A stretch of DNA of 58,680 nt from a virus: positions 1-58,680 of the IMG/VR virus record IMGVR_UViG_3300036911_000012. One strand, written 5' to 3'. Positions 26,101 through 34,905 of this stretch are shown here, one piece after another. Position 1 is the stretch's first letter. Each line of letters starts with the position of its first letter. A program made the translations under genes and the position numbers. Below the pieces are notes generated by a model that was given only the letters and a program-made list of their open reading frames with translations, made no database searches and was not told the DNA's origin.

Positions 26101-27551
26101 GTGGCGTCGTTCTTGGTAACGGGTCCTAGCCCAAGGAGGCCCCCGAGGGTATCATCCTTGACGGCTTTCTTGATGGCCGGAAGCCCTATCAGCTCGGGGT
26201 TGTACTGAATAATGTCGTCGCCGAGCTTGGTCTGTCGCATGCCTGCGGGCTTAGGCAGCACGCCCTCGCCGCCCTTGTAAATCATAACCGGGCGCTTGCC
26301 GTCGACAAGCTCTTGCTGCTGCGCCTTGAGCGTGGCGTTGGCCTCGGGTACAGCGGTGTCCGTGGCAGGCGTGGGGGCGCTGGGGGCCTTACTTGCGGGA
26401 GTAGGCGTTTGGTCCTTGGGGGCGAGCGCCGCCGCTATGGCCGGGTCCACGGGTGACGGGGTGGGGGGCGCAGACGTATCCGTAGCGTCAGGCGTCGTCT
26501 TGGGCGGCGCGGCGCGTGAGGATGTGCCTGTGTCAGGAGCCAGCTCGTCAGGCTTGGGATACGAGCGTTCACTGCCAACGGCGTTGGACTGGCCGGGTAC
26601 TGGCTTGCGGGTGCTCTCGGGCCTAGTAATGAGCCCGTGAGCCGCCCCCAGCAAGGCCCCAAGCCCCATCTGCCCGAGCGTGTCCACTGCCCACGCATAC
26701 GCGTCAACGTTTGGCTGCACACCGGCTTGGGTTAACGCTTGCTGCTCGTCAAGGTCCACGCCACCAGCGTACACCCCCATACCAACAGCACCCTCCACCG
26801 CGTTAATGCCTGCGTTGGCGAGCCTGCCCCCCGTGCCCGTCGCACCACGCGCCACTTGACCTGCGATACCGCCTGCACCCCCGATAGCCCCGACGAGGGC
26901 TGCGATGGCCACGCGTCCATCGCCCATGACGTATTGTATAAGATCGTCTTTAGCTTGCGTCTCAGTGAAACCCGCTTCGCGTAGGTTGCGATAATTGAGC
27001 GCGCTTTTTTGCAAGACCAAGTCGGGGGTATCTTTTATCCGGCTGGATACGTCCCCCACAACCTGCGAAACGCTGAGTCCTGCCCCCATACCCATTGCCG
27101 TCGTCGTACCGGCTACTTCCCCAAGCGCGGCGCCGACAATACCTGCGGGTAGGGCCGCTGCTACGAGCGCGGGGGCCATGGGAGCTGCCTTGAGCAATGC
27201 TCCCGACAAAGGATGCTGCAAAAACGTACCCGACATAATTGACGAGTTTACGGTGTCGGCAGCGCTGGGGGTTAGTCCAGACATCAGGTCTGACGTGCTG
27301 TTGTTGAGACTGTTCTGCGCAGCGCTGAACTGTGCGTGGGCGACTGGGTCCGAGTCTGGGCTCGACGTAAAATACGCCCCCGTCCCCGCCAACCCCGAGG
27401 CCAGCCCCGTTACCCCCGTACCGAGCATGCGCCCATAGTCAGAAAGTGTAGGGGGTTCATATGGCTGGTTGAGCGCCTTGAGCGTGTCGCTGGGGTTGGA
27501 CGAAGATGCGTCCGGGTCAGCAAACCCCAGTACCGATATACTGTCAGCCAT
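20169..27551 (-). CDS. Giant polyvalent internal virion protein, 2460 aa
   Basis: Very large protein at the end of the virion gene array, the usual place for podovirus ejection proteins. Hydrophobic Ala/Gly-rich segments at about 105-245 could be membrane-active. A Pro-rich linker spans about 310-420. Residues near 1055-1175 match the inorganic-pyrophosphatase-like domain of phage polyvalent proteins (PGDYGYIRGTKGADGDH from about 1065). A zincin-like HEAVH motif follows (His1273-His1277). The C-terminal 1000 residues are mostly helical. Polyvalent proteins enter the host with the DNA and carry enzymatic domains, so a role in early takeover is likely. Palindrome copies occur inside (for example 23227, the only exact one). 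Confidence 0.85.
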   Translation of the reverse strand: MADSISVLGFADPDASSSNPSDTLKALNQPYEPPTLSDYGRMLGTGVTGLASGLAGTGAYFTSSPDSDPVAHAQFSAAQNSLNNSTSDLMSGLTPSAADTVNSSIMSGTFLQHPLSGALLKAAPMAPALVAAALPAGIVGAALGEVAGTTTAMGMGAGLSVSQVVGDVSSRIKDTPDLVLQKSALNYRNLREAGFTETQAKDDLIQYVMGDGRVAIAALVGAIGGAGGIAGQVARGATGTGGRLANAGINAVEGAVGMGVYAGGVDLDEQQALTQAGVQPNVDAYAWAVDTLGQMGLGALLGAAHGLITRPESTRKPVPGQSNAVGSERSYPKPDELAPDTGTSSRAAPPKTTPDATDTSAPPTPSPVDPAIAAALAPKDQTPTPASKAPSAPTPATDTAVPEANATLKAQQQELVDGKRPVMIYKGGEGVLPKPAGMRQTKLGDDIIQYNPELIGLPAIKKAVKDDTLGGLLGLGPVTKNDATARIAAGETPVAVTERAPDGTELKAAAGTTETAPVQTQVLEAGKAPDSTVQVEDPAKVVADRVAAQTPPGTKGPEDELVPNAPPVAGALAQTFSPTESAASRAPAPGSSPAPIGRVLEDVSPQGRAARESGIAEAQAQVAARLKAAEPPPPPAAGHRTIPEKAKRASDNLAADKIMAELPPAPSEARAVNPTVKGGIGARTALLNRAKAMLERAKEAGVKISGGLRDNNDEAREHSTGAVLLAEARDLMRSIAKKPELETEHIAKFMKREFDLRAGYKKEVLAERRAEGDARKKQTASDAIDKMSVPDWGKSANPENYDAIEHSGAVANKEASFGEGDAIRGDKVTADSLAGMGGDSEHEGAVVNLGDEAAQGEDVEPPMQGEGRERPAPKIEGDTFVAGKQATGFKVEAKKTRGQAIKDKIAAARKATNTEPTEAQKLAGNYAKGKVTLDGLPISIENPKGSIRTGTIAPESKPAPGSDASWRTMERYNQVRDAVRPSGKPQPGDILWGHNNQPVPHDKALALVKDAIENGGVKPWPYQISEHLGIRQIDAQRMIDELGLGDRAERVGVTPKGKTWASEMPGDYGYIRGTKGADGDHVDVLVGPKGETGTGYVINQHDPKTGAFDEHKVILGVKSPEEATALYDKQFSDGSGPSRRESIVAMPRAQLVEFLDDHTATRAPLPEVPGTVTAWDGKKFSPIETSRVGDILDTKYLPPTNRTSSRLLPFLTRKLNALVGDVPVHWVDQDTIHELHPPSLPGQRVYGFYDSAMRHIVMNAEVPESGRMHTVMHEAVHAAISDALERDTVTTLQLQGLMRELLTARPDVAGMYAMTDEHEFLAEMLSNPELQAIANKTPISQELAEQFGIKEFRRASLWSGVVAMARMAIGLPPHFSNVLEAALATAERLSWSKDPLSGMQYADRLNRATRPLRASMSEDDNAVTRPRQEAGARHAALTLASKGVQKIMASAPTQEGFIEKGVKFLANDQMRQMWEKHFGPVDETNPMRKVTDAIEKMGMRMRAYLQPANDLAKALYVARRQYEGAKGWYTFIKLLRDSAAYNLHPDQALDSKANSHLRLAQGVKDESEGAMHNWAARAKHPELAALYESLPQDLKDLWAQLRDYYKNEHEERSQAILEAVLKGHDAPKGSTVDDVVQRALDGKLTEEDSNHYEALGIGKALKDATEFQKQQGFYAPMKRFGDYVVTGEHELNVPANAKQIGKDTVEFGTREEAHKYAASQDLPTSSKIVHYDPLTGERVALKDAISTAGSPVAKYQVRVERSHVEFADTPREIKAIRQAMIDSGLKNVSGIDKRRLNPDVDYSLSSPQVKTLIDAVNRRKDLSDPAKALLAKSLAEASITMRAGNRLEPHYLKRRNVAGASDDIIRTLTSYSRASAAARSRADFNDVIDTNMSKMKDKIEANRLDGLTFTRRTAHQELESRIYGFGSPEYSGRLAPFWQKVMAVSFWKRMMSPAHLLLHLTHPGMISGPVLGARHGFGQAYRELYRSYRDMGGVSPALAKGVAGMAQVFKNDTSPTNFLGYFKSKLADVKDSSGVLAMIKDLEATGHIHPDAGFEVGHFGENATRVQAGMERVDRAFRELTSATESINRVAEAVAAYRLELRKNGGNHQAAVRYAKDTLANTQGLYSATNAAPIFRNQSLRPFLQFKQFPQMIYHLLGRNLYQAFKGDTPEVRAQAARSFAGVVATHAAMAGVLGLPTELIKAPVMLANALGVTNTNWDDLENKAQQEMSALVGPQMGEIVMHGLSRALGPLSVDVHHRLGLGSLLTFGEPSSNKPQDTLNYMLDTVAGAPGSMLTDTLDASQSAMHGDWEGAFEKATPVKALADLLKAARLGVYGKPTRSDKPGMAPVGPAEITTQALGFNPANAAQYNAARWASEKAAKNLSQERATLIQGWVGATGAAKAKAMQAISAFNAGVPADQRISSGTLQNAGKPATYELGQRVTNRSKRLLDEYKSMYNVQ

Positions 27552-27572
27552 AGCGCTTACTCTCGGGGGTAA

Positions 27573-30500
27573 TTACCAAGTGGGGATGGCGCTTGTTGCG
27601 GGGCGGTTCATCGGCGATATACCCGATACCCCTCCTGGCACGTATAAACCCGGAGGGCGTGAGAGCGTGCGGTTGCCTGGACGTTCCGCAGCAAAATCTC
27701 TTGCGTTGACTGCGCTTCGGGCGTCCGTGATGGCTTTTTCGTCTGCGGCGGATTTTGCGTCCCGTTCGGCCTTAGCCGCAACCTTTGCTTGTATTTTGGA
27801 TGATAGGTCGGAGCGCACGGCTAGGATTTGCTTAAACCTCGCAGTAGGAACCGTGATCGGCGCAACGTGGTCGTCGTTGAACGTAATGAGCGTTCTCCCG
27901 CCAACCCCATCCATCCACGGCGTAGCCTCGAACGGTAGTTTGCCGTCAGGGCTCTGCCCGGCGACCATCTTGTACACCGCACTCGCGGCTTCGTCCGGGT
28001 CTATTTGGTTGTGTCTGGCAACGTCTACGATAGCCCCACGCAGCGCCGTGGCGTTTTGCGCAGGCACTACTTCTGAAAAAGCGTTCTTCGCCTCCGTCGT
28101 AGGAGCGCCGGACGGGTCCACCATCGTGGGGTTGAATACTTTGAACATGGCGTTCGTTGCGTCTGTTGTCTCGTCTGGACTGACGGGCTTGTCCACCATA
28201 GCGCGCAACTCCGCCGCCTTCTCTCGGTTACTCTCAAGTGTAGCCGCCGCCTTCTCTCGGTTACTCTCAAGTGTAGCCGCCGCCTCCCGATCCCGAGCTG
28301 CGCGCACCTCTGCCGACGCATCCGAGTGCTGCTGGGTGTCTTTCTGCGCAGCCGCTCGAAACTGCTCAGTCTGTCCCATATTTAGCGCCTGCCGCGCACC
28401 CGTCAGGCTGTCCTGGTAGCCCTTTTGCGCGTTGGATACCATTTCACCGTACATCTTTTGTGCGGGCGCATAGACGGTTTGGTTCCAGTCGTTGAGCTCG
28501 TCCTTGTACTTCTGTTCATATATTTTGCGACGCGGATCGTTGGCCGGCAGGGCATCGTAATACGTTCTGTCGGGCTCAGGGCGTTGCGCGAGCGCCGGGT
28601 CGAGTATCTGCGCCTTGTACCCTGCGATCTCTTGGTTGAGCTGCGCCTGATGCGCGTTGACAATGCGCGGGTCAATGTCCGCCATGCCCGGCTGCGGCGA
28701 GCCGTCGAGCGACACAGCTTGCGCGGGGGGTTGCGCAGGAGCCTGTGGCATGGGCGGAGGAGCCGGTGCGGGGGGCGCAGACGGCGGGGGAGTGGGAGCG
28801 TGGCCAGCCCCCGCACCGCTCTGAGCCTGGACCGGGATAGCCTGCGGGCCGCTACTCCCAGGAGTAACCGGGGGCGCAGGTCCGTTAACGGGCACTGCCT
28901 GCGGGGGTTGCCCTTGCGCAGGAGCTTGTCCATTCGTACGCCAGTTGCTGAGTTTGCCGAGCGCCGCTTGGTCAGCCGGGGTCATCTGCGCAGCTTGCGC
29001 CGCCCCCTGCGGATCATACTTCGCAGCCGCCTCGCTGTACAGCTTCCAAACCATTGTCCCGTCTTTGAGGCCAAGAGCCGCCTGCATGATCTCTTGCGGT
29101 GCAACTTCTTTCTGCCACACCGCTCGGTTCTGCATGTTGAGCTGGGTAACAGTGTAGTTGTCGCCCGGCCCTTTTTTGGCCTGGACTGTGTTGCCATCGA
29201 TCACGCTATCGTATCCCTTGACGATGGCCTTGACGGCCCCATCCGGGTCGCCCTTGTAGAACATCTTTATAGCTTCGTCGCCATGATGCGCAGCGGCGTC
29301 CCGCGACGCCATGAGGATGCTCGCGGCGGCCTTGTCGGCTTCCTGCGGCATGCCGTGCTGAATGTACCACTGGTGCATGCCCTCAAGGCCAGCGATATCC
29401 GCCATGTCGCTTCTGAGCGTGCCCGTGGGGTCCTCTGCCTTACGCAACGCCTGCATTTCTTCAGGGGTCGCGCTGTGATTGTGCATCACATCGAGCGAGC
29501 CGGTGGGCACTGCGCCATTTTGCGCTTGAGCCCCGCCGAGCATCTTCGCAATATACGACATGCCTCCCTGGATCGCTGCGGCGGCGGTGGAGGCGAGATT
29601 GCCGTGTTCATCCGCAATCTGCGGAGTCTCCGGGTCGGGCTCTTGACTGGGGTCGTGGTTCATTCCCGCGTAGTAGCTAGAGGGGCCTCCCGTTCCACCC
29701 CTCCCACCCCTACCCGTGGGGCCGCCACCGCCGCCCATGCGCATCCCAGAGCCTCCCAGGCCCGCTCCAATGCGGGGGAGGCCCCCCATCAGGTATGGGT
29801 TGCTGGACGCAACTTGAGGGCCTTGCGCAGCGGCCTGCTGGTCCTGTGCCCCCGTGGGAATAGCGCCCTGCGGGGGTTGAATCAGCGCGGGAGGCGTACC
29901 TTGGGGAGGGGCCACGCCCGCAAGTTCGGGGTTGCCCGTATTGCCACCCGCGCGGGCGTCTTCGTAGTCCGCTGAATTGGCCTCGTTATCGAACTGCGCG
30001 TCCTCACTCTCGTCGTCGGTAGGGCCGCCCAAATCGAACGCTTTGACAACGCCCCCTTTGGCCATGCGCTGTACAACGCCGCCCTTGGCAGCGGCGTACA
30101 CATCGCTCTGATCGCTCTGATCGTTCTGAGCCACAGGGATTGCCTGGGGCTCCACTTGGGGGTCTGCTTGCGCGTGATCCTTGGGGATGACGATAGGCGG
30201 AACCGCAGGAGTATTCTGCGGGTTACTCTGGGGAGTAGCCGCGCCGGGGGTTGGGTTCGCAGGGACAGACGGCGGCGCGTCATGCACAGGCAGCGCACTG
30301 GTAAGGTCTGCGGGTTTAGTGGGGGGCACCGGAGGCAGCGCCAGGGGCTGCGTTGCGGGGTGCAGAGCCATGGGCGCACTTGCCGCCACTGGAGCCGCCT
30401 GCCCAATAGGGACAAAGCTCTTGCCCGCAGAACCATCCGCGTTTTCAGTCGTAGCGATTGCCGCCGAGATCTTGGCGCGCACAGCCGGGTCCGACATATC

Positions 30501-30998
30501 AATCTTCGCCGTGGGCGCTACACCCAACGCCTTGGCGATATTCCCGCCATACGCCGTAGGGTCGTTAGCCCCATCCCCAGCGGGAGCCCACTTCTGCGCG
30601 ATGCTGAGTGGCGTGTTTATACCCTGTTGTCCGTACCCCTGCAAGTTCCGGTCGAGCGCCGCCGCGCCATTCTCAGGCGTGTCGAATGTGGCAAATCTAC
30701 CGTTCTTCCCGGTGTACCCCGGCAGCGACTGCGTCCACGCGTTGCTTTCCAAATTGCCGGGGTTGTTTCCTCCCTTGTGGGCCTCGCCGGAACCTGCCCC
30801 CGACTGCAAAAAAGCATCGTGCGCCCGTTGAGCGGCGGCGGCGGGAGTATTTTTGGGGTCGGAGTTGCCGCCGTGCATGAGCCAATCGTAGTATTTGGCT
30901 CGGGACTCGTAAAACTCGCGTTGCATACGCAAGCGTTGCGCGGCCAGAAAGGCGGTCATAAACCCGCCCGCCGCCGACCCGAAAGTATTGAATGCCAT
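27573..30998 (-). CDS. Internal virion protein with lytic-type domain, 1141 aa
   Basis: Residues 75-190 contain NNPGNLES, FATFDTPENGAAAL, LSIAQKWAP and NIAKALGV, the pattern of the lytic (lysozyme/transglycosylase-like) domain found in podovirus internal proteins that open the cell wall during ejection. The rest is low-complexity: Pro/Gln/Ala-rich (about 205-290, 665-750), Gly-rich (about 405-440) and a coiled-coil region near 890-940 with a tandem repeat. The N-terminal 35 residues look like an amphipathic or membrane-contacting helix. It is co-transcribed with the 2460-aa protein. Confidence 0.8.
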   Translation of the reverse strand: MAFNTFGSAAGGFMTAFLAAQRLRMQREFYESRAKYYDWLMHGGNSDPKNTPAAAAQRAHDAFLQSGAGSGEAHKGGNNPGNLESNAWTQSLPGYTGKNGRFATFDTPENGAAALDRNLQGYGQQGINTPLSIAQKWAPAGDGANDPTAYGGNIAKALGVAPTAKIDMSDPAVRAKISAAIATTENADGSAGKSFVPIGQAAPVAASAPMALHPATQPLALPPVPPTKPADLTSALPVHDAPPSVPANPTPGAATPQSNPQNTPAVPPIVIPKDHAQADPQVEPQAIPVAQNDQSDQSDVYAAAKGGVVQRMAKGGVVKAFDLGGPTDDESEDAQFDNEANSADYEDARAGGNTGNPELAGVAPPQGTPPALIQPPQGAIPTGAQDQQAAAQGPQVASSNPYLMGGLPRIGAGLGGSGMRMGGGGGPTGRGGRGGTGGPSSYYAGMNHDPSQEPDPETPQIADEHGNLASTAAAAIQGGMSYIAKMLGGAQAQNGAVPTGSLDVMHNHSATPEEMQALRKAEDPTGTLRSDMADIAGLEGMHQWYIQHGMPQEADKAAASILMASRDAAAHHGDEAIKMFYKGDPDGAVKAIVKGYDSVIDGNTVQAKKGPGDNYTVTQLNMQNRAVWQKEVAPQEIMQAALGLKDGTMVWKLYSEAAAKYDPQGAAQAAQMTPADQAALGKLSNWRTNGQAPAQGQPPQAVPVNGPAPPVTPGSSGPQAIPVQAQSGAGAGHAPTPPPSAPPAPAPPPMPQAPAQPPAQAVSLDGSPQPGMADIDPRIVNAHQAQLNQEIAGYKAQILDPALAQRPEPDRTYYDALPANDPRRKIYEQKYKDELNDWNQTVYAPAQKMYGEMVSNAQKGYQDSLTGARQALNMGQTEQFRAAAQKDTQQHSDASAEVRAARDREAAATLESNREKAAATLESNREKAAELRAMVDKPVSPDETTDATNAMFKVFNPTMVDPSGAPTTEAKNAFSEVVPAQNATALRGAIVDVARHNQIDPDEAASAVYKMVAGQSPDGKLPFEATPWMDGVGGRTLITFNDDHVAPITVPTARFKQILAVRSDLSSKIQAKVAAKAERDAKSAADEKAITDARSAVNARDFAAERPGNRTLSRPPGLYVPGGVSGISPMNRPATSAIPTW
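28216..28281 (-). repeat. 33-bp tandem duplication inside the 1141-aa gene
   Basis: Two identical 33-bp units encode a duplicated 11-residue coiled-coil unit (TLESNREKAAA). Each unit carries one half-degenerate palindrome copy (28228 and 28261), so the duplication has also doubled a site. Confidence 0.95.
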
Positions 30999-31027
30999 TG
31001 CGGTGTCCCCTTACTCTTGGGAGTAGC

Positions 31028-32137
31028 TTACGCTGCCACGGCCTGTTGCGGGCGAGACACGAACGTAGGCGTTGTGGGTACGGCCTGTTTGGTCTGGCCC
31101 CCCACATCGGTGCGCTGCGAAAACTGCTGTTGCTCTTGGCGGGCCTTGTCGATCTGCACTGCGAAGTGCTTCTGCCCAAGCCAGCCCACAACGTCCTTGG
31201 GCGTGACAAACTCGCCAGCGGTAAGCGCCGCAGGCACGTCGTCGACCGCCTTGCCCTGGGATGGTGACGCGCTCGCGGGCACGCTCCCACCCGGAGTGCC
31301 CCCTGCGGGTATGGCCTGGACAGGACCGCCCTGTGCCAATGTGATCGACCCAAGAATACCGCCAAGCGCCGACCCCAACCCGGCAGCGCCAGTCTGCGAA
31401 GCGGTATACCCTTGCTCCATGGCCGTGTTGAACCCGTTCACGGCGCTAACATCCGTGTTCATGGCGTTCGTGCCAGCGTTGGTAAACGCCGTTGAATTGG
31501 TCGCCGCGTTGGAACCCGCCGTGAGATTGTTCGCCGTCGCCCCCGTAGACGCCGAGCCCGAACCCGTGGATGAATTGTTGAGCGCCGCCGAGTTGCCTGG
31601 GAGTCCTTGCCCCATGGCGACAGCGTTGGCCTCCAGGCCGAGCCCTTGGAGCTTTGTGTTCTGGAGGGCCGTAGTGCCCGCGCCTGCCTCAGCCGCGCCC
31701 GTTGCCGCGTTGTAGCCGTAGTCGAGCCCTGCATAGCGCGTCGAGGTCGGGTCAACTCCGTAACCTTCGAGTTGCGTCTGTGCAGCCTGCTTTTGCGCCG
31801 CCATGCTGTCGGCCACGTTGGCCTCAGCCGCGCCAGAGTTGACGGCGAGCTGATTAGGGCTCGCCCAGTCCTGCGCTTGCTGCGCATACGTTTGTTCAAG
31901 GGGCGCAAACGTACTCGTGTAGAGCTGTTGCTGCTCATTCGAGAAGTTCGTCGCCGAGTTCTGAGCGGCGGCCTCCGCAGAGGTGACTTGGTTGACGAGC
32001 GGCTGCTCTTGGTTCCACTGGGTCTGCGCCCACTGCAACTGGTCTTCGCCCAAATTATAATTGGCCTGTGCGGCGGTAGCCGACGCCTGCGCCGCGATGA
32101 CCGCACTGTTATCGGGAGTCGGTGCGCTCTTGCCCAT
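31028..32137 (-). CDS. Internal virion protein, 369 aa
   Basis: An Ala/Gln/Asn/Ser-rich protein with a helical N-terminal third (about 1-130), a low-complexity middle with many Asn/Thr/Gly residues (about 180-230) and a Gly-rich hydrophobic segment near 240-265. It sits between GNAT and the 1141-aa protein in the order of podovirus ejection proteins, so a third internal protein is likely. The start overlaps the end of the GNAT gene by 29 bases and follows the palindrome copy at 32140. Confidence 0.7.
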   Translation of the reverse strand: MGKSAPTPDNSAVIAAQASATAAQANYNLGEDQLQWAQTQWNQEQPLVNQVTSAEAAAQNSATNFSNEQQQLYTSTFAPLEQTYAQQAQDWASPNQLAVNSGAAEANVADSMAAQKQAAQTQLEGYGVDPTSTRYAGLDYGYNAATGAAEAGAGTTALQNTKLQGLGLEANAVAMGQGLPGNSAALNNSSTGSGSASTGATANNLTAGSNAATNSTAFTNAGTNAMNTDVSAVNGFNTAMEQGYTASQTGAAGLGSALGGILGSITLAQGGPVQAIPAGGTPGGSVPASASPSQGKAVDDVPAALTAGEFVTPKDVVGWLGQKHFAVQIDKARQEQQQFSQRTDVGGQTKQAVPTTPTFVSRPQQAVAA

Positions 32138-32570
32138 AGTTACTCTCAGGAGTCAGAGGAGGCCGCATACGGAGGTATTTGCAATCATCCCGATACATGC
32201 CAAGTACGAGCATGTCCCCATCGGGAAACACATCTGTTACTCGGCACTCTAGCACGAACCCAAGCCCAAAAGCAAGCCCCAAAGAGGGCTCATTGGTTGT
32301 AGGGATCGTGAGGATGAGTTTGCGTACGTCGAGCTTCACGAAGGGGTAATCGAACGTATGCCACAGTAACTCGCGATTGAGCCAGTTGGGGCGGAAAGAC
32401 GCCACATGGAGCTGCATGCTGGCAACGTTATAATCTGTAAAAAGTACCCCGCCCAGCAGCACATCATCACGTCCGTACCGTGCAACGCACTGGTGGTGGC
32501 TATTGACGAATGGGACCTTCGTGGCTTTGGATATTAGGTTTATTGCGTGGGGGTCGTTAAACCGGAGCAT
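32109..32570 (-). CDS. GNAT-fold acetyltransferase-like protein, 153 aa
   Basis: The sequence has the order expected of phage GNAT proteins found beside internal virion genes: LLGGVLFTDYN (about 38-48), LLWHTFDYPF (about 69-78), LILTIPTTNEPSLGLAFGLGFVLE (about 85-108) and FPDGDMLVLGMYRDDC near 115-130. GNAT enzymes move acetyl groups from acetyl-CoA. The target is unknown; it may modify host or virion proteins. Confidence 0.75.
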   Translation of the reverse strand: MLRFNDPHAINLISKATKVPFVNSHHQCVARYGRDDVLLGGVLFTDYNVASMQLHVASFRPNWLNRELLWHTFDYPFVKLDVRKLILTIPTTNEPSLGLAFGLGFVLECRVTDVFPDGDMLVLGMYRDDCKYLRMRPPLTPESNYGQERTDSR

Positions 32571-32573
32571 ATG

Positions 32574-33092
32574 TTATCTCATAAGCGCGAAAGCGACTAT
32601 GGACACATCGTTGAGATATGTCGGCCCTGTAGAAAACACCGCCCGAGCTGTAAACGTATGCACGCCAGCCGACAGCGCGGGAGCTAAGCAGAACCCTGTC
32701 GCCGGTATCACATTACCCCCTACCGAGCTAAGCGGTATCGCATTTACAGGTGAGCCGTCCACATAAATAACCAGCTCCCCCGTGCCGGCAGGTGTGGCGT
32801 CAGTCGTGCCAGTATACGACGCTATGGCGATGACGTCTCCACTTACTCCGAGAGTAAGCGTGCAAGCCGCAGTGGATGTCGCGGACACTTGTCCGCCGTC
32901 ATCGGTGACGGCGTGTTGGGCGATGTTATTACTAGCGACCGCCCCCGAACCTACCGACAGTGTTTGGGGGGTACTGGATTGTGCGTTGATCGACAGGAGG
33001 CGCACGACTTGGATTATCGCCTCAACCGAGGTCAACAACTGGGGCAGTGTATTCCCAGGAGCGGGAATGGATGGGTACGGAGTGCGCGCCAT
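32574..33092 (-). CDS. Virion-associated protein, 172 aa, unknown
   Basis: A short helical start (about 1-40) is followed by a beta-rich domain with Thr/Ser/Gly-rich strands (about 50-172), the build of a small trimeric head fibre, collar or decoration protein. It lies between the nozzle-like and GNAT genes. A palindrome variant with a 3-base spacer (32843-32857) lies inside. The role is inferred from position only. Confidence 0.6.
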   Translation of the reverse strand: MARTPYPSIPAPGNTLPQLLTSVEAIIQVVRLLSINAQSSTPQTLSVGSGAVASNNIAQHAVTDDGGQVSATSTAACTLTLGVSGDVIAIASYTGTTDATPAGTGELVIYVDGSPVNAIPLSSVGGNVIPATGFCLAPALSAGVHTFTARAVFSTGPTYLNDVSIVAFALMR

Positions 33093-33093
33093 A

Positions 33094-34905
33094 CTACACC
33101 TTGCGCAGTGTTTTTACAGAGCTGCCAAATTGCGCATATTTGATCTCCACCTGCCCCTCAAATTGAAACGACCAATACATGGCCTTGAACCCTCCAGGGA
33201 ACAACACCAACTCGCCAGAAGACTGTATCTCGCGCACAAGCACCTCAACACCATCCGCGAATACTCTCAGGAGTAAGTATTGCTTGGTGGGGTCAAACGT
33301 CTGCGTCTGGCTCGTGTTCCTAGTAGCCGGGGTAGGCGTCGGGATTGTCACACCCGGAGGGATGTCAAAATGCACTATAGCTGCCGCAAACTGCTGCGGG
33401 AACGGAAACCTGTAGTCCTTAGACCGCCAAATATATGGAAGCTCTACCGCTGATGTTTCCGGGTTCCATTGATATACATTCCCATTGGCAATAAAAAACA
33501 ACTGCCCAGATAGCTCGTCATTGTACATGTTGACGACTGGGTTTGGAAGCTCTAGCCATGAAAACGGCGTGTTGAGTTTAGCGGGCATATATGTGGCAAG
33601 CGCATACGCACCGTGGTCAATTATAAGCCCATTTTCTGCAAGGTTACTATTTTTTATGACCGCGACATACGCCATGGAATACTTGCCTGCGGCGTGGTCG
33701 TACGGGTCCGTGCCTATCCAATCCTCTTTCTGCAAAATATTCTGGGTGACACTCGACGTACCCGAGCTGTTGGCGAGGATCAACCCATTCGGAGACGCAT
33801 AGTACACCCCCTCGCCTGCGGCCACAATGGACCCACGCGATATGCACGGTTCATTGGCGGCAAGGGAGCCGAGAGTCATGGTTCCGGGTGTAACGCCGGT
33901 AGCGATCGACGGAGGCCCTTCGGTCAGAATAACAAGCGAAGACCCGACTGCTCCGAGTCCAACAATGGGGTACGGCACCGTCAGCGCGTACGTGGCAGGC
34001 CACGCATGCGGCTGGTATGCCTCGGAGAACCAGATTTCTTTCTGGTTAGCCCACCCCGCCATGATGCCATTAGCCATCTGCACCACACCCTGCAAATCGC
34101 TAGGCGGGGGCGTCCAAGCAGCGCTGGGAAGTTGCACGTTGTTGGTTATAGCGGCGTCCAGTGCGGAGTCCGCATACGCAGTCACCGAGATGGGGACGTT
34201 AGCAACCAGATAATACGAAGTGTTGCCCGATGAGTCCGTCACAGTGCGATATATGTTCGCGCTTGTAATGTCCCGGTTTAATAGATCGACGGGGAGCGGG
34301 GGCGTAAGTGTAACCCCCCATGTGCCAACAGATGCCCCCATAGGCGTAAGCGTCGGAGGACTCGGAGGTCCCTCCTCGAAAAAATTATTAACCCACGTAT
34401 ACACGTAGGTCCGTGCCTCGTCCGTACCTACGGCAGGGGCGATACCAGGAGCTGTTTCTGGAGCTGGCACCCCGAGCAGCCACCCTTGGGCGGAGGTGCC
34501 TTGCCCAGGCGCACCCGTTTGTGGGGCGATTGATTTTAGATTGGCGAGAGTGTTAAAATACGCTCCACCAGTGGACGGAAAGAAGTAATACCGCCCGTAT
34601 TGATCTTCAATCATCGGGGCGCGCAACGCCGAAATGTATTGGTCGGGAAACTCAAACCAATATGAAGTGCTAAAATTCTGCTTTACATCCGTAGTGGACG
34701 GTATGCGGTATATTTGCTTGGCAGCCCCGCTCACTAGTGCGTATACACTGGCGCTATTGCGGAAGCCGCGCACCGTGCCACGGTATAGGAACGCGTTCAC
34801 GCAATACTGCGAGTACCCGTCGTCAAGCAACGAGGGCGCTCGCAGCGGAACCATGCCGCTGAAATTGGATATGGCGATGGCGACGCCACCAGGATCAGCG
34901 GCCAT
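33094..34905 (-). CDS. Putative tail nozzle / stabilisation protein, 603 aa
   Basis: A beta-rich protein without signal peptide or low complexity. Repeated strand-rich segments with Trp and Tyr (for example YTWVNNFFEEGP near 167 and VYYASPNGLI near 370) suggest a propeller-like fold, as in the nozzle proteins of podoviruses (T7 gp12, P22 gp10 functional class). Its size and its place downstream of the coat and connector genes agree. Palindrome copy 33261 is in frame. Assignment is by size, fold impression and gene order. Confidence 0.6.
   Translation of the reverse strand: MAADPGGVAIAISNFSGMVPLRAPSLLDDGYSQYCVNAFLYRGTVRGFRNSASVYALVSGAAKQIYRIPSTTDVKQNFSTSYWFEFPDQYISALRAPMIEDQYGRYYFFPSTGGAYFNTLANLKSIAPQTGAPGQGTSAQGWLLGVPAPETAPGIAPAVGTDEARTYVYTWVNNFFEEGPPSPPTLTPMGASVGTWGVTLTPPLPVDLLNRDITSANIYRTVTDSSGNTSYYLVANVPISVTAYADSALDAAITNNVQLPSAAWTPPPSDLQGVVQMANGIMAGWANQKEIWFSEAYQPHAWPATYALTVPYPIVGLGAVGSSLVILTEGPPSIATGVTPGTMTLGSLAANEPCISRGSIVAAGEGVYYASPNGLILANSSGTSSVTQNILQKEDWIGTDPYDHAAGKYSMAYVAVIKNSNLAENGLIIDHGAYALATYMPAKLNTPFSWLELPNPVVNMYNDELSGQLFFIANGNVYQWNPETSAVELPYIWRSKDYRFPFPQQFAAAIVHFDIPPGVTIPTPTPATRNTSQTQTFDPTKQYLLLRVFADGVEVLVREIQSSGELVLFPGGFKAMYWSFQFEGQVEIKYAQFGSSVKTLRKV

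Noticed and set aside
28216-28281. CRISPR-like direct repeats
   Set aside because: Two in-frame 33-bp units inside a coiled-coil coding sequence, without spacers. No CRISPR array is visible anywhere in the window.
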